Below, piece by piece: positions 42,807-53,546 of a stretch of 64,000 nt of DNA; within the stretch, counting starts at the first letter, position 1; every line of letters begins with the position of its first letter. The notes under the pieces were generated by a model. The model had not been told where the DNA came from, did not search any database, and worked only from the letters and a program-made list of their open reading frames with translations. This DNA is from Mycobacterium sp. ITM-2016-00316 (GTDB lineage Bacteria > Actinomycetota > Actinomycetes > Mycobacteriales > Mycobacteriaceae). The translations under genes were made by a program, and so were the position numbers. The stretch spans positions 3,596,001 through 3,660,000 of the forward strand of contig NZ_CP134398.1 in the NCBI RefSeq assembly GCF_002968335.2, given 5' to 3'.

Positions 42807-44458
42807 GTCCCAAGCTCGGAGATATCGCGGCCGCACAAGGCGATGCGATCGATTCCCGGTACCACCCCTCGGAGGCGGTACGTCGCGGCATCCTGAACAA
42901 GGTCTTCCCCACGCACTGGTCGTTCCTGCTGGGTGAGATCGCGCTGTACAGCTTCATCATCCTGTTGATCACGGGTGTGTGGCTGACGCTGTTCTTCGAT
43001 CCGTCGATGGCGCACGTGACCTACGAAGGCGTGTACCAGCCGCTGCGCGGTGTGCAGATGTCGCGGGCCTACGAATCGGCCCTGGAGATCAGCTTCGAGG
43101 TGCGCGGCGGCCTGTTCGTCCGCCAGATCCACCACTGGGCCGCGCTGCTCTTCGCGGCGTCGATCATGGTTCACCTGGCGCGCATCTTCTTCACCGGCGC
43201 GTTCCGGCGTCCCCGCGAGGCCAACTGGGTCATCGGCTCGCTGCTGCTGATCCTGGCGATGTTCGAGGGTTACTTCGGCTACTCGCTGCCCGACGATCTG
43301 CTCTCGGGCACCGGCCTGCGGGCCGCGTTCTCCTCGATCACCCTGGGCATGCCGGTCATCGGCACCTGGTTGCACTGGGCGCTGTTCGGCGGTGACTTCC
43401 CCGGCGAGATCATCATCCCGCGGTTGTACGCCCTGCACATTCTGCTGATCCCCGGAATCATGCTGGCGCTCATCGGCGCTCACATGGCGCTGGTGTGGTT
43501 CCAGAAGCACACCCAGTTCCCCGGTCCCGGCCGGACCGAGAAGAACGTCGTCGGCGTGCGCGTCATGCCGGTCTTCGCGGTGAAGTCGGGTGCCTTCTTC
43601 GCCATGATCACCGGCCTGCTCGGCCTGATGGGCGGCCTGCTGCAGATCAACCCGATCTGGGTGCTCGGCCCGTACAAGCCCTCGCAGATCTCGGCGGGTA
43701 GCCAGCCCGACTTCTACATGATGTGGACCGACGGCCTGGCCCGCACCTGGCCGGCCTGGGAGTTCTACATCGGGAACTACACGATTCCGCAGTCGGTGTG
43801 GGTGGCGGTCGGCATGGGCCTGGTGTTCGTGCTGCTGTCGGTCTACCCGTTCCTGGAGCGCAAGCTCACCGGCGACAACGCACACCACAACCTGTTGCAG
43901 CGCCCGCGTGACGCCCCGACGCGTACCGCTGTGGGCGCCGCGGCGATCTCGTTCTACATCCTGCTGACGTTCATGTGCATGAACGACATCATCGCGTTGA
44001 AGTTCCACATTTCGCTGAACGCGACGACGTGGATCGGCCGCATAGGCATGGTGGTGCTGCCGATGATCGTCTACTACATCACCTACCGGTGGGCGATCAG
44101 CCTGCAGCGCAGCGACCGTGCGGTGCTGGAGCACGGTATCGAGACGGGCATCATCACGCGCCTGCCGCACGGTGCCTACATCGAGCTGCACCAGCCGCTC
44201 GGACCGGTCGACGATCACGGGCACCCGATTCCGCTGGAGTACCAGGGCGCGGCATTGCCCAAGCGGATGAACAAGCTCGGATCCGGCGGCGCGCCCGGCA
44301 GCGGCAGCTTCCTGTTCGCCGATCCGGTGGAAGAGCACGATGCGCTCGCCGAGGCGGCCCATGCCTCCGAGCACCGGGCGCTGGCCGTGCTGGCCGAGCA
44401 CCAGGGCAGCAACGGCAACGGTTCCCATGGGTCGAACGGATCCAACGGGCACCACTAG
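42803..44458 (+). CDS. qcrB: Cytochrome b subunit QcrB
   Basis: A 551-residue cytochrome b with eight or nine membrane helices. Heme b His pairs are in [23 protein letters not shown] and in LHWALFGG...YALHILLIP...GAHMALVW; the quinol-site PEWY-like motif reads PAWEFY. QcrB is the target of imidazopyridine inhibitors such as Q203 in M. tuberculosis. The C-terminus is a Gly/Asn/Ser/His-rich tail ([17 protein letters not shown]). A strong hairpin follows the stop. Confidence 0.97.
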   Translation: MSPKLGDIAAAQGDAIDSRYHPSEAVRRGILNKVFPTHWSFLLGEIALYSFIILLITGVWLTLFFDPSMAHVTYEGVYQPLRGVQMSRAYESALEISFEVRGGLFVRQIHHWAALLFAASIMVHLARIFFTGAFRRPREANWVIGSLLLILAMFEGYFGYSLPDDLLSGTGLRAAFSSITLGMPVIGTWLHWALFGGDFPGEIIIPRLYALHILLIPGIMLALIGAHMALVWFQKHTQFPGPGRTEKNVVGVRVMPVFAVKSGAFFAMITGLLGLMGGLLQINPIWVLGPYKPSQISAGSQPDFYMMWTDGLARTWPAWEFYIGNYTIPQSVWVAVGMGLVFVLLSVYPFLERKLTGDNAHHNLLQRPRDAPTRTAVGAAAISFYILLTFMCMNDIIALKFHISLNATTWIGRIGMVVLPMIVYYITYRWAISLQRSDRAVLEHGIETGIITRLPHGAYIELHQPLGPVDDHGHPIPLEYQGAALPKRMNKLGSGGAPGSGSFLFADPVEEHDALAEAAHASEHRALAVLAEHQGSNGNGSHGSNGSNGHH

Positions 44459-44470
44459 CAGTTTCACGAC

Positions 44471-44510
44471 GGCAGAAGGCTCGCGCAGCACGCTGCGCGA
44501 GCCTTCTGTC
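44471..44510 (+). terminator. Strong hairpin terminator after qcrB
   Basis: AGAAGGCTCGCGCAG (44474-44488) pairs perfectly with CTGCGCGAGCCTTCT (44493-44507) around a 4-nt loop, extendable by a few outer pairs. It lies 13 bp after the qcrB stop. There is no real U run, so it is an L-shaped terminator or an mRNA 3'-end stabiliser. Confidence 0.8.
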
Positions 44511-44541
44511 GTTCGGCCCCTCTCCCCTACCCCGCCGGCAG

Positions 44542-44547
44542 TACGCT
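44542..44547 (+). promoter_or_regulatory. -10 box TACGCT, leaderless start of the DinB-family gene
   Basis: TACGCT, 7 nt, then ATG at 44555. With the terminator just upstream it shows this gene is a separate transcript from the qcr operon. Confidence 0.6.
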
Positions 44548-44554
44548 GACCCGC

Positions 44555-45118
44555 ATGGTCGCCGATCCGCCATGGGAGCCACCGCTGGCCGGCACCGAGG
44601 AACAGCATCTCGTCGCCTCGCTGGAGCGGCTGCGAGCGACGTTCCGCTGGAAGGCCGACGGGCTCGACTCGGCCGGGCTGGGTGTCCGGATCGGCGCCTC
44701 GTCGCTGACGCTCGGAGGTCTGCTCAAGCACCTCGCGCGGGCCGAGGCACAACGTTTCGGCCCCGGCCTCGATGACTCTCCCATGGGTGAGCCGTGGGAC
44801 TCCGCCGATTGGGATGCGGACCCGGACTGGGACTTCACCTCGGCCGCGCAGGACACCCCGGCGGAGCTCTATGCACTCTGGGATCGGGCCATCGCGCATT
44901 CCCGGGCCAGGCTTGCAGCGGCGCTGGCCGATGGTGGCCTCGATCAGTTGGTGTGCATCGCCTGGCCCGACGGCAGCCGGGCGAGCCTGCGCCGCAGCGT
45001 ATGTGACCTGATCGAGGAGTACGGCCGCCACACCGGCCACGCCGATCTGCTGCGCGAGGCCGTCGACGGACGCGTCGGTGAAGACCCGCCGGCCGATTGG
45101 CGCCCGGGAGCAGGTTGA
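44555..45118 (+). CDS. DinB / DUF664 family protein (probable thiol-dependent metalloenzyme)
   Basis: A 187-residue four-helix DinB-fold protein. Metal-ligand candidates are His in LGGLLKHLARAEAQR (about residue 54) and the pair in EYGRHTGHADLLREAVDG (about 155). DUF664/DinB proteins of actinobacteria include mycothiol-dependent transferases, but the substrate cannot be deduced. The arrangement TACGCT, 7 nt, ATG marks a leaderless mRNA. In M. tuberculosis qcrB is followed directly by Rv2197c, so this gene is an addition here. It converges on the Rv2197c-like gene with 1 bp between. Confidence 0.85.
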   Translation: MVADPPWEPPLAGTEEQHLVASLERLRATFRWKADGLDSAGLGVRIGASSLTLGGLLKHLARAEAQRFGPGLDDSPMGEPWDSADWDADPDWDFTSAAQDTPAELYALWDRAIAHSRARLAAALADGGLDQLVCIAWPDGSRASLRRSVCDLIEEYGRHTGHADLLREAVDGRVGEDPPADWRPGAG

Positions 45119-45119
45119 G

Positions 45120-45782
45120 TCAGGCGGCGGGCTTGTCGGCCGGCCCGAGCACGCCGCGCAGCTCGCGCAGGTAGAACCAGAGCAGCACCGGCATGGCCAC
45201 GGTGACGATCCCGGCGATGATGAAGAACGCCACGGCGGCACTGCCGCTGTCATTGGCCGTCAGGTAGGTGGCCAGCCCGACGGCGAGGGTGCCCACCCCG
45301 ACCGCGCACGCGATCGACAGCCCGAATCGCACGGACAGTTGATCGATGACGCCCGGCAGCGCGGCAGCACGCGTGGTGGACTCCGGGACCTGGTCGGAAC
45401 GCCTGCGCCGGGACTCGCGGGGCGACACGGCGGCGATGTCCTCGACCACCGAGCCGCCGGCGGGGGTGTCCCGGATCGGCCGGTGGGAGCTCTGCCGACG
45501 GGCCCGCACCAACAGCGGGATCGCCACGACGATCACCGCGGCCGATATGCCGATCACGGTGTAGAGCACCCAGGGGGTGTCCGAGCCGGACGCCTCGGAC
45601 AGTTCGGCGCGGACGGTGCCCCGGCCGCTCGCCATGTCCACCAGGGACACGGTGGCGGCGACCGCGGCGCCCAGCGCTGCCAGCCAGATGACGGCACAGG
45701 CGCCCAGCAGGATCCGCTCCAGGTTCTCCGGACCGGACAGGGTACGACGGGGTGACGGGGTGAGTTCAGTGTCTTTGAGCAT
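45120..45782 (-). CDS. Conserved membrane protein (Rv2197c type)
   Basis: A 220-residue protein with four membrane segments (about 25-48, 72-92, 150-172, 182-203) and an Arg-rich loop between helices 2 and 3 (PRESRRRRSDQVPE). No domain family is recognised. Its start codon overlaps the mmpS3 stop (TGATG), and it is the last gene of the minus-strand unit ctaC-ctaF-mmpS3. Conserved position next to the oxidase genes hints at a role in oxidase assembly or membrane homeostasis, which is inference only. Confidence 0.8.
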   Translation of the reverse strand: MLKDTELTPSPRRTLSGPENLERILLGACAVIWLAALGAAVAATVSLVDMASGRGTVRAELSEASGSDTPWVLYTVIGISAAVIVVAIPLLVRARRQSSHRPIRDTPAGGSVVEDIAAVSPRESRRRRSDQVPESTTRAAALPGVIDQLSVRFGLSIACAVGVGTLAVGLATYLTANDSGSAAVAFFIIAGIVTVAMPVLLWFYLRELRGVLGPADKPAA

Positions 45783-46603
45783 CAGCAACTTGTCTGTGCG
45801 GCGTTGCCGGTGTTGGACGACAGCACGGTGCCATCGCTTGTGGTGATCGAGCAGTTCAGCCGGCTGACCAAGAACAAACTCGACGCCTGTACCGACCCGA
45901 CCTCGGACTGCGAGATCGGGGTGACGGTGAGCGACCACGGGATGTAGACGTTGCGCTGGGTGCGGCTGCGCCCGGACGCGTCGATATAGGTGACGGTGAT
46001 GATGTCGCCGGGCGCCTTGGTGCCGGTGACCGAATAGGTCACCTGCCGGGGTCCCGCCGGCCGTGTCGTCGTCGGCGGGGGCGGCGGCGGGGCCTCTGTG
46101 GTGGCAGGCGGTGGCGGCGCCTCCGCACTGGGTGGCGGGGGTGGTGGTTCCTGCGTCACCGTGACGGTCTCCGGGGGCGGGGGCGGGGGCTCCTCGGTGG
46201 GCGGCGGCGGGGGCGGCGGCTCGCTGCTGGGCGGCGGTGGTGGCGTCGTGGTGATCGCGTCCTGCACGGGCGGCGCCGTCGTGGTCGACGTTTCGGGGTT
46301 GGCCAGTCCGGTGTTGTCGGTGCGGGTCACCAGCAGTGCCACGGATGCCACGAGGGCTACGGCGGCGACGATGGCCACCACGCCGACGACCCATGGCCAT
46401 CTCGGGGGTGCGTCCTGGTCGGGATCAGCGGGCGCGTAGTTGTCGTAGTCGTACAGCGCCGGATCCGGCGGCACGTACGGAGCGCTGGTGAACTGCTCGG
46501 ATTCCGGGGCGGAGTACGCCCGGGATTGGATGTCGGTCTCGTCGGCGCGGGATCTGCGATCCTTGTCCGCACCCGACTGCTCCGGTCCTGACGGCCCGCT
46601 CAT
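45782..46603 (-). CDS. mmpS3: MmpS3 family membrane protein
   Basis: A 273-residue bitopic protein. It has an acidic, Tyr/Asp/Pro-rich cytoplasmic N-terminus (1-68), one transmembrane segment (about 70-92, [22 protein letters not shown]), an extremely proline-rich spacer (about 105-180, runs of PPPPPP alternating with Thr/Glu), and a C-terminal MmpS beta domain ([28 protein letters not shown]). MmpS proteins partner MmpL exporters, but MmpS3 lacks a linked mmpL; it has been tied to polar growth in mycobacteria. The ATG at 46601-46603 is preferred to a TTG two codons earlier. Confidence 0.9.
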   Translation of the reverse strand: MSGPSGPEQSGADKDRRSRADETDIQSRAYSAPESEQFTSAPYVPPDPALYDYDNYAPADPDQDAPPRWPWVVGVVAIVAAVALVASVALLVTRTDNTGLANPETSTTTAPPVQDAITTTPPPPPSSEPPPPPPPTEEPPPPPPETVTVTQEPPPPPPSAEAPPPPATTEAPPPPPPTTTRPAGPRQVTYSVTGTKAPGDIITVTYIDASGRSRTQRNVYIPWSLTVTPISQSEVGSVQASSLFLVSRLNCSITTSDGTVLSSNTGNAAQTSC

Positions 46604-46733
46604 CTGCAACTAAACCTCGGCCTATCCTTCTCGACTGCTGCCTCGGCAACACTACCCAACCAGGCAACGGTGGGGACCACGCCACGACGTCACGTCAGCG
46701 AACTGACGCACGGTTGTGACCTGGCGGAAGACC

Positions 46734-47153
46734 TCAGTGCTTCTCGGGGCCGACGTAGTACTCGAAGACCAGGCCGGCGGCCGAGGCCAGCACGAAGCAG
46801 ACACCCGCGACGATCAGCCAGGGCAGCCACAGCGCGGCACCGACGGCCGCGGTGGAGAAGGACAGCGCGATCAGGATCGGCCACCAGCTGTGCGGGCTGT
46901 AGAAGCCCAGCTCGCCGGCGCCGTCACTGATCTCGGCGTCTTCGTAGTCCTCGGGCCGGGTGTCCAGACGTCGCGCCACGAACCGGAAGAAAGTACCGGT
47001 GATCAGCGTCAGGCCGGTGGTGAGCACGAGGGCGGTGGTGCCCGCCCACTCGATGCCGCCGGTGGCGAACATCGCGGTCAGCACGCCGTACACGATCGAT
47101 GACAGCAGGAAGAACGCGGTCAGGAACTCGAACAACCGGGCTTCGATATGCAT
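46734..47153 (-). CDS. ctaF: Cytochrome c oxidase subunit IV CtaF
   Basis: A 139-residue actinobacterial subunit IV with four membrane helices in two pairs (about 8-28, 38-58 and 90-110, 114-134) joined by the loop [32 protein letters not shown], the conserved family signature. It stabilises the aa3 module of the supercomplex. It starts 9 nt after ctaC ends. The 130 bp between its stop and mmpS3 contain no recognisable gene. Confidence 0.95.
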   Translation of the reverse strand: MHIEARLFEFLTAFFLLSSIVYGVLTAMFATGGIEWAGTTALVLTTGLTLITGTFFRFVARRLDTRPEDYEDAEISDGAGELGFYSPHSWWPILIALSFSTAAVGAALWLPWLIVAGVCFVLASAAGLVFEYYVGPEKH

Positions 47154-47162
47154 GAGTCGTCC

Positions 47163-48197
47163 TTACTTGCTCGCCTGTGCGGGAACGCCGACCTGCTCGC
47201 CGCGACGGGTGTCGAACGGCGCCGTGGTGGTGGCCAGCGGAGCCTGGTTGATGGCCTCCAGCGCCTGCGCGTTGGTCAAGCCACCGGTCCGGGCGTCCAG
47301 GTAGGCCTTGAAATCGTTGGGCTCCACGACACGGACCTCGAAGTTCATCATCGAGTGGTACGTGCCGCACATCTCGGTGCAGCGGCCGACGAAGGCGCCG
47401 GTCTGCTCGATCTCGCTGACCTGGAAGATGTTGTCGGAGTTGTTCTCCTTGGGATTGGGCAGCACGTCCCGCTTGAACAGGAACTCCGGGACCCAGAAAC
47501 CGTGGATGACGTCGGCCGAGGCGATCTGGAACTCGATGCGCTTGCCCTTGGGCAGCACCAGGATCGGGATCTCGGTGGAGGTGCCGATCGTCTCGATCTT
47601 GTCGAAGTTCAGGTAGGTGCGGTCGGTCTCGTTCTTGCCCGCGATCGGGCCGACGATCTCGTTGCCGTGCTCGTCGACACCCTCGGGCGCCGAGGCCATG
47701 GCCTCTTTACGCGCGTTGTCGACGCCGTCGTAGGACAGCGTGCCGTCACCGAACTCGATCTTCTGGTAACCGAACTTCCAGTTCCACTGGAAGGCGGTCA
47801 CGTCGATGACGACCTCGGGGTTGGGGTCCTTGTGCAGCATCCGCTCCTGCACGACGACGGTGAAGTAGAAGAGCACCGAGATGATCAGGAACGGCACCAC
47901 GGTGAGCACCAGTTCCAGCGGCATGTTGTAGCCGAACTGACGCGGCAGCTCGGTGTCGGTGTCCTTCTTGCGGTGGAACGCGCTGGTCCAGAAGATCAGC
48001 GCCCACACGATGCCGCCGACGACGAACGAGGCGATGACCGACCAGACCCACAGGTCGCGGTTCAGCCGGGCCTCCGGGGTGATGCCCTCCGGCCAGCCCA
48101 GGCCGAAGATCTCCTGGTAGCTGCAACCGCTGAGCAGGATGGCCACGCCACCCAGAACCACTGACAACGCCACCAAACGGTACCCGCGAGCGGCCAC
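47163..48197 (-). CDS. ctaC: Cytochrome c oxidase subunit II CtaC (lipoprotein)
   Basis: A 344-residue subunit II. The signal peptide has lipobox LLSGC (Cys at about 25), and two membrane helices follow (about 50-75, 98-120). The periplasmic cupredoxin domain carries the CuA site: first His in [12 protein letters not shown], then [12 protein letters not shown] with CxxxCxxxH and the Met ligand near residue 285. The GTG start has AGGAGG at ideal spacing. It is divergent from asnB across 126 bp. Confidence 0.96.
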   Translation of the reverse strand: MAARGYRLVALSVVLGGVAILLSGCSYQEIFGLGWPEGITPEARLNRDLWVWSVIASFVVGGIVWALIFWTSAFHRKKDTDTELPRQFGYNMPLELVLTVVPFLIISVLFYFTVVVQERMLHKDPNPEVVIDVTAFQWNWKFGYQKIEFGDGTLSYDGVDNARKEAMASAPEGVDEHGNEIVGPIAGKNETDRTYLNFDKIETIGTSTEIPILVLPKGKRIEFQIASADVIHGFWVPEFLFKRDVLPNPKENNSDNIFQVSEIEQTGAFVGRCTEMCGTYHSMMNFEVRVVEPNDFKAYLDARTGGLTNAQALEAINQAPLATTTAPFDTRRGEQVGVPAQASK

Positions 48198-48311
48198 GTT
48201 GGCGCCTCCTAAATGAAGTCGGTGAACCGCAGGGCGGTCGGTGAAACTTGGCGAATACTACGCAGCGTAGACCACGCCCGCCGGGTCGAGCGAAGCGACT
48301 GGACGATTCGG

Positions 48312-48317
48312 CATACT
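48312..48317 (+). promoter_or_regulatory. -10 box CATACT, leaderless start of asnB
   Basis: CATACT, 6 nt, then GTG TGC at 48324. The start places Cys at position 2, which the enzyme requires as its N-terminal nucleophile, so box and start support each other. Confidence 0.5.
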
Positions 48318-48323
48318 GGCCCG

Positions 48324-50255
48324 GTGTGCGGACTGCTGGCGTATCTGACCGACCCGTCCGTCGAGACCTCCCCTGCGCTGGTCGAAGCGGTATCGGGGGC
48401 CTCGCATCTGATGCGTCATCGAGGTCCTGACGAGCCCGGGACCTGGACCGATGCCGATATCGTGCTCGGTTTCAACCGGCTCTCGATCATCGATATCGCG
48501 CACAGTCATCAACCGCTGCGCTGGGGTCCGCCGGAGGCGCCGGAGCGCTACGCGCTGGTGTTCAACGGCGAGATCTACAACTATCTGGAACTGCGTGCCG
48601 CCCTGCAATCCGAGCACGGTGCGGTGTTTCACACCGACGGTGACGGCGAGGCGATCGTCGCCGGCTTCCACCACTGGGGCACCGATGTCCTGACCCGGCT
48701 GCGCGGCATGTTCGCCTTCGCGCTGTGGGACACCCACACTGCGGAACTGTTGTGCGCGCGGGATCCGTTCGGCATCAAGCCGCTCTATCTGGCCACCGGC
48801 CCGGGCGGCACCGTGGTGGGCAGCGAGAAGAAATGCCTCCTCGACCTCGCCGCGACCGCCGGGATCGACCTGGGTATCGACGAGCGCGCCGTGCAGCACT
48901 ACACCGTGCTGCAGTACGTGCCCGAACCCGAAACCCTGCAGCGCGGCATCCGCCGACTGGAGTCGGGCAGTTATGCCCTGGTCCGTCCGGGGCGGGCACC
49001 GGTGGTGACGCGCTACTTCGAGCCGAAGTTCACCACTGTGCCGTTCAGGGCGGGCAGCGAGCAGGCCCGCTATGACGAGATCACCGCGGTGCTGGAGGAC
49101 TCCGTCGCCAAGCACATGCGCGCCGATGTCACCGTCGGCGCGTTCCTGTCCGGGGGTATCGATTCCACGGCCATCGCGGCGCTGGCCATGCGGCACAACC
49201 CGCGCCTCATCACGTTCACGACGGGCTTCGAGCGGGAAGGCTTCTCCGAGGTCGACGTCGCCGTGGAATCGGCGAAGGCGATCGGCGCCCGGCATGTCAC
49301 CAAGGTGGTGAGTGCGGCCGAGTTCGTCGCCGCGCTTCCCGAGATCGTCTGGTACCTCGACGAACCTGTCGCCGATCCCGCGTTGGTGCCGCTGTTCTTC
49401 ATCGCTCGCGAGGCGCGCAAGCACGTCAAGGTGGTGCTTTCCGGCGAAGGCGCCGACGAGCTGTTCGGCGGTTACACCATCTACCGGGAACCGTTGTCGC
49501 TGAAGGCTTTCGACTACCTACCCAAGCCGGTGCGACGTTCACTGGGCAAGGCGTCGCAGCCGCTGCCCGACGGGATGCGCGGCAAGAGCCTGTTGCATCG
49601 GGGTTCGCTGACGCTGCAGGAGCGCTACTACGGCAACGCCCGCAGCTTCTCCGATGCCCAACTACGGGCGGTGCTGCCCGGGTTCCGCCCGGACTGGACG
49701 CACACCGATGTCACCGCGCCGCTGTACGCGGCATCGGAGGGCTGGGATCCGGTGGCCCGCATGCAGCATGTGGACCTGTTCACCTGGCTACGCGGCGACA
49801 TCCTGGTCAAGGCCGACAAGATGACGATGGCCAACTCGCTGGAACTACGGGTGCCGTTCCTGGATCCCGAGGTGTTCGCGGTGGCCTCGCGGCTGCCCTA
49901 TGACCAGAAGATCACCCGCACCACCACCAAATACGCGCTGCGCCGCGCGCTGGAACCGATCGTGCCCGCGCATGTGCTCAACCGGCCCAAGCTCGGCTTC
50001 CCGGTGCCCATCCGGCACTGGCTCAAGGCCGGCGAGCTGCTCGACTGGGCGCACGCCATGGTCGCGGCGTCCCAGACCGGTGATCTCGTCGACCTGAACG
50101 CGGTGCGCACCATGCTCGACGAGCACCGGGCCGGCGACAGCGATCACAGCCGACGGTTGTGGACGGTGCTGATCTTCATGCTGTGGCACGCCATCTTCAT
50201 CGAGGGCAGCGTGACACCTCAGATCAGCGAACCGACCTATCCGGTGCAGATCTAG
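48324..50255 (+). CDS. asnB: Glutamine-hydrolysing asparagine synthetase AsnB
   Basis: A 643-residue enzyme. An N-terminal class II glutaminase domain starts (M)CGLLAYLTD with Cys2 as nucleophile after Met removal, and RHRGPDEPGTW, FNGEIYNY and DGDGEAIVAGF follow. A C-terminal ATP-pyrophosphatase domain has the SGGIDST loop (about 275) and GEGADELFGGY. It makes asparagine from aspartate; in mycobacteria the homologue (Rv2201) has also been proposed to amidate meso-DAP in peptidoglycan, which would fit the cell-wall genes nearby. The GTG start is fixed by the Cys2 requirement. Confidence 0.94.
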   Translation: MCGLLAYLTDPSVETSPALVEAVSGASHLMRHRGPDEPGTWTDADIVLGFNRLSIIDIAHSHQPLRWGPPEAPERYALVFNGEIYNYLELRAALQSEHGAVFHTDGDGEAIVAGFHHWGTDVLTRLRGMFAFALWDTHTAELLCARDPFGIKPLYLATGPGGTVVGSEKKCLLDLAATAGIDLGIDERAVQHYTVLQYVPEPETLQRGIRRLESGSYALVRPGRAPVVTRYFEPKFTTVPFRAGSEQARYDEITAVLEDSVAKHMRADVTVGAFLSGGIDSTAIAALAMRHNPRLITFTTGFEREGFSEVDVAVESAKAIGARHVTKVVSAAEFVAALPEIVWYLDEPVADPALVPLFFIAREARKHVKVVLSGEGADELFGGYTIYREPLSLKAFDYLPKPVRRSLGKASQPLPDGMRGKSLLHRGSLTLQERYYGNARSFSDAQLRAVLPGFRPDWTHTDVTAPLYAASEGWDPVARMQHVDLFTWLRGDILVKADKMTMANSLELRVPFLDPEVFAVASRLPYDQKITRTTTKYALRRALEPIVPAHVLNRPKLGFPVPIRHWLKAGELLDWAHAMVAASQTGDLVDLNAVRTMLDEHRAGDSDHSRRLWTVLIFMLWHAIFIEGSVTPQISEPTYPVQI

Positions 50256-50271
50256 GTCGGGGCATGCCCGA

Positions 50272-51255
<984 letters not shown>

Positions 51256-51388
51256 TCAGTTCATGTACATAGCTAGGCGAACACTACAGACGCGTGGGTG
51301 CCGGCGCTTCGGTCCGCGGGGGCGCTGACCGGCGTGCGATAGCCTGCATGCGAGTCCGTCACCCGCCCCAACACCTGAGAAAGCACCG

Positions 51389-51979
51389 ATGTCCGGTCCC
51401 GTGCCGTATCCCGAATCAACTCCCCCACAAGGGTTTCCGCCATTTCCCGGCGCGTATCCCGGCGCACTGCCGCCGCCGGTGCAGTACCCGAAACGCACGC
51501 CCTGGAAAGCGATCGCGGCCGTCGGTGCCGCGGTGGCGGTCGTCGCCGCCGTCGCCGGTGCCGTGCTGGTGTTCTCCGGCGGGGATGACGACGCGCCGGT
51601 GGCGATGGACGCCGACAACGTGCGACCGGCCATCCAGGGCTTCCTGGACGCGCTGACCGACGGTGATGACGAGGCGATCGCCCGGCACGCGCTGTGCGGG
51701 CTGTACGACGCGGTGGACGACCGGAATTCGGATCTCGCGCTGGCCGACCTGAGTTCGGACGCGTTCCGCAAGCAGTTCACCGAGGTCGAGGTGACCTCGG
51801 TGGACAAGGTGGTGCCGTGGTCGACGAATCAGGCCCAGGCACTGTTCACCATGACGGTGATCACCCCGGGCAGCGGACGCGGATCCGCCGACGCCGGTAC
51901 CGAGATGCAGGTGGTGGCCCAGCTGCTGCAGTCAGACGACGAGATCCTCGTCTGCTCCTACGTGCAGCGCAGCAGCTGA
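51389..51979 (+). CDS. Conserved membrane-anchored protein (Rv2203 type)
   Basis: A 196-residue protein with a Pro/Gly/Tyr-rich cytoplasmic N-terminus (1-40), one membrane segment (about 45-66, AIAAVGAAVAVVAAVAGAVLVF) and an extracytoplasmic domain of about 120 residues beginning DNVRPAIQGFLDALTDGDDEAIARHALCGLYDAV. This pattern is typical of DUF4878/NTF2-like exported mycobacterial proteins. Function unknown. Start at ATG 51389 behind AGAAAG. It converges on the Fe-S carrier gene with 10 bp between. Confidence 0.83.
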   Translation: MSGPVPYPESTPPQGFPPFPGAYPGALPPPVQYPKRTPWKAIAAVGAAVAVVAAVAGAVLVFSGGDDDAPVAMDADNVRPAIQGFLDALTDGDDEAIARHALCGLYDAVDDRNSDLALADLSSDAFRKQFTEVEVTSVDKVVPWSTNQAQALFTMTVITPGSGRGSADAGTEMQVVAQLLQSDDEILVCSYVQRSS

Positions 51980-51989
51980 GCCGTGACGA

Positions 51990-52343
51990 TCAGTTGAACG
52001 AATCGCCGCAGGCGCACGAGCCGGTGGCGTTGGGGTTGTCGATGGTGAAGCCCTGCTTCTCGATCGTGTCGACGAAGTCGATGGTGGCGCCCTGGATGTA
52101 GGGCGCGCTCATCCGGTCCACGGTCAGCGCCACGCCACCGAAGTCGGAGGTCAGGTCACCGTCGAGGGTGCGGTCATCGAAGAACAGGTTGTAGCGCAGG
52201 CCGGCGCAACCACCCGGCTGCACGGCGATACGCAGGGCCAGATCATCGCGGCCCTCCTGGTCGAGCAGTGCCTTGGCCTTACTGGCGGCCGCGTCGGTCA
52301 GCACCGCACCATGGGTTTCGGTGGTGGTGTCCTGAACAGTCAT
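51990..52343 (-). CDS. erpA: A-type iron-sulfur cluster carrier (ErpA/HesB family)
   Basis: A 117-residue HesB/IscA fold protein (Rv2204c). The three cluster-ligating Cys are in PGGCAGLRY (about residue 45) and GSCACGDSF at the C-terminus. It passes [Fe-S] clusters to apo-enzymes. The ATG is preceded by AGGGAG. Its proximity to the Rieske and other respiratory genes is conserved. erpA is used as a family label; other A-type names are possible. Confidence 0.92.
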   Translation of the reverse strand: MTVQDTTTETHGAVLTDAAASKAKALLDQEGRDDLALRIAVQPGGCAGLRYNLFFDDRTLDGDLTSDFGGVALTVDRMSAPYIQGATIDFVDTIEKQGFTIDNPNATGSCACGDSFN

Positions 52344-52388
52344 TGCTTTTCTCCCTGACGTACCCGGAACTGCTAGTGCATTCGCGAT

Positions 52389-53474
52389 CTAATCAACGGT
52401 ACCTTGCTCGGGCGCTATTCCCGAGTTATGTCCTGGCCAGTCACCGGCCGTCCGCCGGGACAGCCCGGTGAGTTGGGCTTCGGCATCGTCCATGGCCCGC
52501 TGCACGGACCCGGCAAAGTCGGTGATCGAGTAGGCCGCGGCGATTCCCGCCGGTGCGAGAGCGGCCGGTGACAGCGTGACCTGCCCGGCAAGCACCAGCA
52601 CCGGGGTGCCCCGCTCCCGCGCCCCGCCGGCCAGCGCGCTGACCACCTTTCCGTGCAGCGACTGGTCATCGAAGCGGCCCTCACCGGTGATGATGAGGTC
52701 GGCCCGCGCCACGTCGGCGGCCAGATCGGTGTGTTCGGCGATGACGGCCGCCCCCGGTTCGCGGCGTCCGCCCAATGCCAGCAGGGCCGCGCCGATCCCG
52801 CCGGCGGCTCCGGCTCCCGGCTGGTCGGCGATATCGTCACCCAGTTCGGCCGCCCATTCGGTCAGCCGGGCTTCGAGCAGCTCCACGGTGGCCGGGTCGG
52901 CCCCTTTCTGCGGCCCGAAGACCACGGCCGCACCCATCGGCCCCAGCAGCGGGTGCTCGACGTCACTGGCGGCGATCAGTTCGATGCCGGCCAGCCGGGC
53001 CCGGCCCGCCTCGAGTCCGCCCAGCGCCTCCACCAGGCCGCGCCCACCGTCGGTACAGGAACTGCCACCGAGCCCGACCACGATGCGCCGGGCCCCGGCG
53101 TCCGCGGCGGCGGCGATGAGCTCTCCGACTCCCCCGCTGTGCGCTGCCACCGCGGTGCGCACCGTGGGCGGTCCACCGAGCAGCGTCAGCCCACATGCCT
53201 GCGCGCACTCGATATACGCGGTCTGCCCGTGCAACACCCACTGCGCGGTCACCCGGATGTCCAGCGGGCCGCTGACGGTGGCGTTCTGCAGGCCGCCCAG
53301 CCTGCTGGCCAGCACATCGACGAACCCGGGCCCGCCATCGGATTGCGGGGCCAGGGTCAACCGGTCATCGCCGCGCGCCTGCCGCCAGCCGTCGGCGATG
53401 GCGCCGGCGGCCTGCACCGCAGTGAGGCTGTCTCCGTAGCAATCCGGCGCTATCAGCACTGCAAGGCCCGTCAT
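52389..53474 (-). CDS. Glycerate kinase (GlxK family)
   Basis: A 361-residue two-domain glycerate 2/3-kinase at the Rv2205c position. The N-terminal [23 protein letters not shown] and [14 protein letters not shown], the [18 protein letters not shown] nucleotide loop and the C-terminal [21 protein letters not shown] carry the family signatures. It phosphorylates glycerate from glyoxylate or serine metabolism. The ATG at 53472-53474 starts [14 protein letters not shown]. It is divergent from the DUF3043 gene across 72 bp. Confidence 0.92.
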   Translation of the reverse strand: MTGLAVLIAPDCYGDSLTAVQAAGAIADGWRQARGDDRLTLAPQSDGGPGFVDVLASRLGGLQNATVSGPLDIRVTAQWVLHGQTAYIECAQACGLTLLGGPPTVRTAVAAHSGGVGELIAAAADAGARRIVVGLGGSSCTDGGRGLVEALGGLEAGRARLAGIELIAASDVEHPLLGPMGAAVVFGPQKGADPATVELLEARLTEWAAELGDDIADQPGAGAAGGIGAALLALGGRREPGAAVIAEHTDLAADVARADLIITGEGRFDDQSLHGKVVSALAGGARERGTPVLVLAGQVTLSPAALAPAGIAAAYSITDFAGSVQRAMDDAEAQLTGLSRRTAGDWPGHNSGIAPEQGTVD

Positions 53475-53533
53475 TCCAGCAGCGTAGAGCCTCACTTTCC
53501 GAGGTGCATGGCGGGCGACCGCCGCCCGGGAAG

Positions 53534-53539
53534 TAATCT
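53534..53539 (+). promoter_or_regulatory. -10 box TAATCT, leaderless start of the DUF3043 gene
   Basis: TAATCT, exactly 7 nt, then GTG at 53547. It is likely to drive the whole DUF3043-cobU-cobT-cobS series, since the genes are 5, -4 and 10 bp apart. No cobalamin riboswitch fits in this gap. Confidence 0.65.
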
Positions 53540-53546
53540 GGTCGGT

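Noticed and set aside
42740..45253. An 837-codon open frame on the minus strand opposite qcrB and the DinB gene
   Set aside because: It is antisense to genes with clear family motifs and has the Gln/Arg/Asp-biased composition of GC-rich shadow frames, with no domain.
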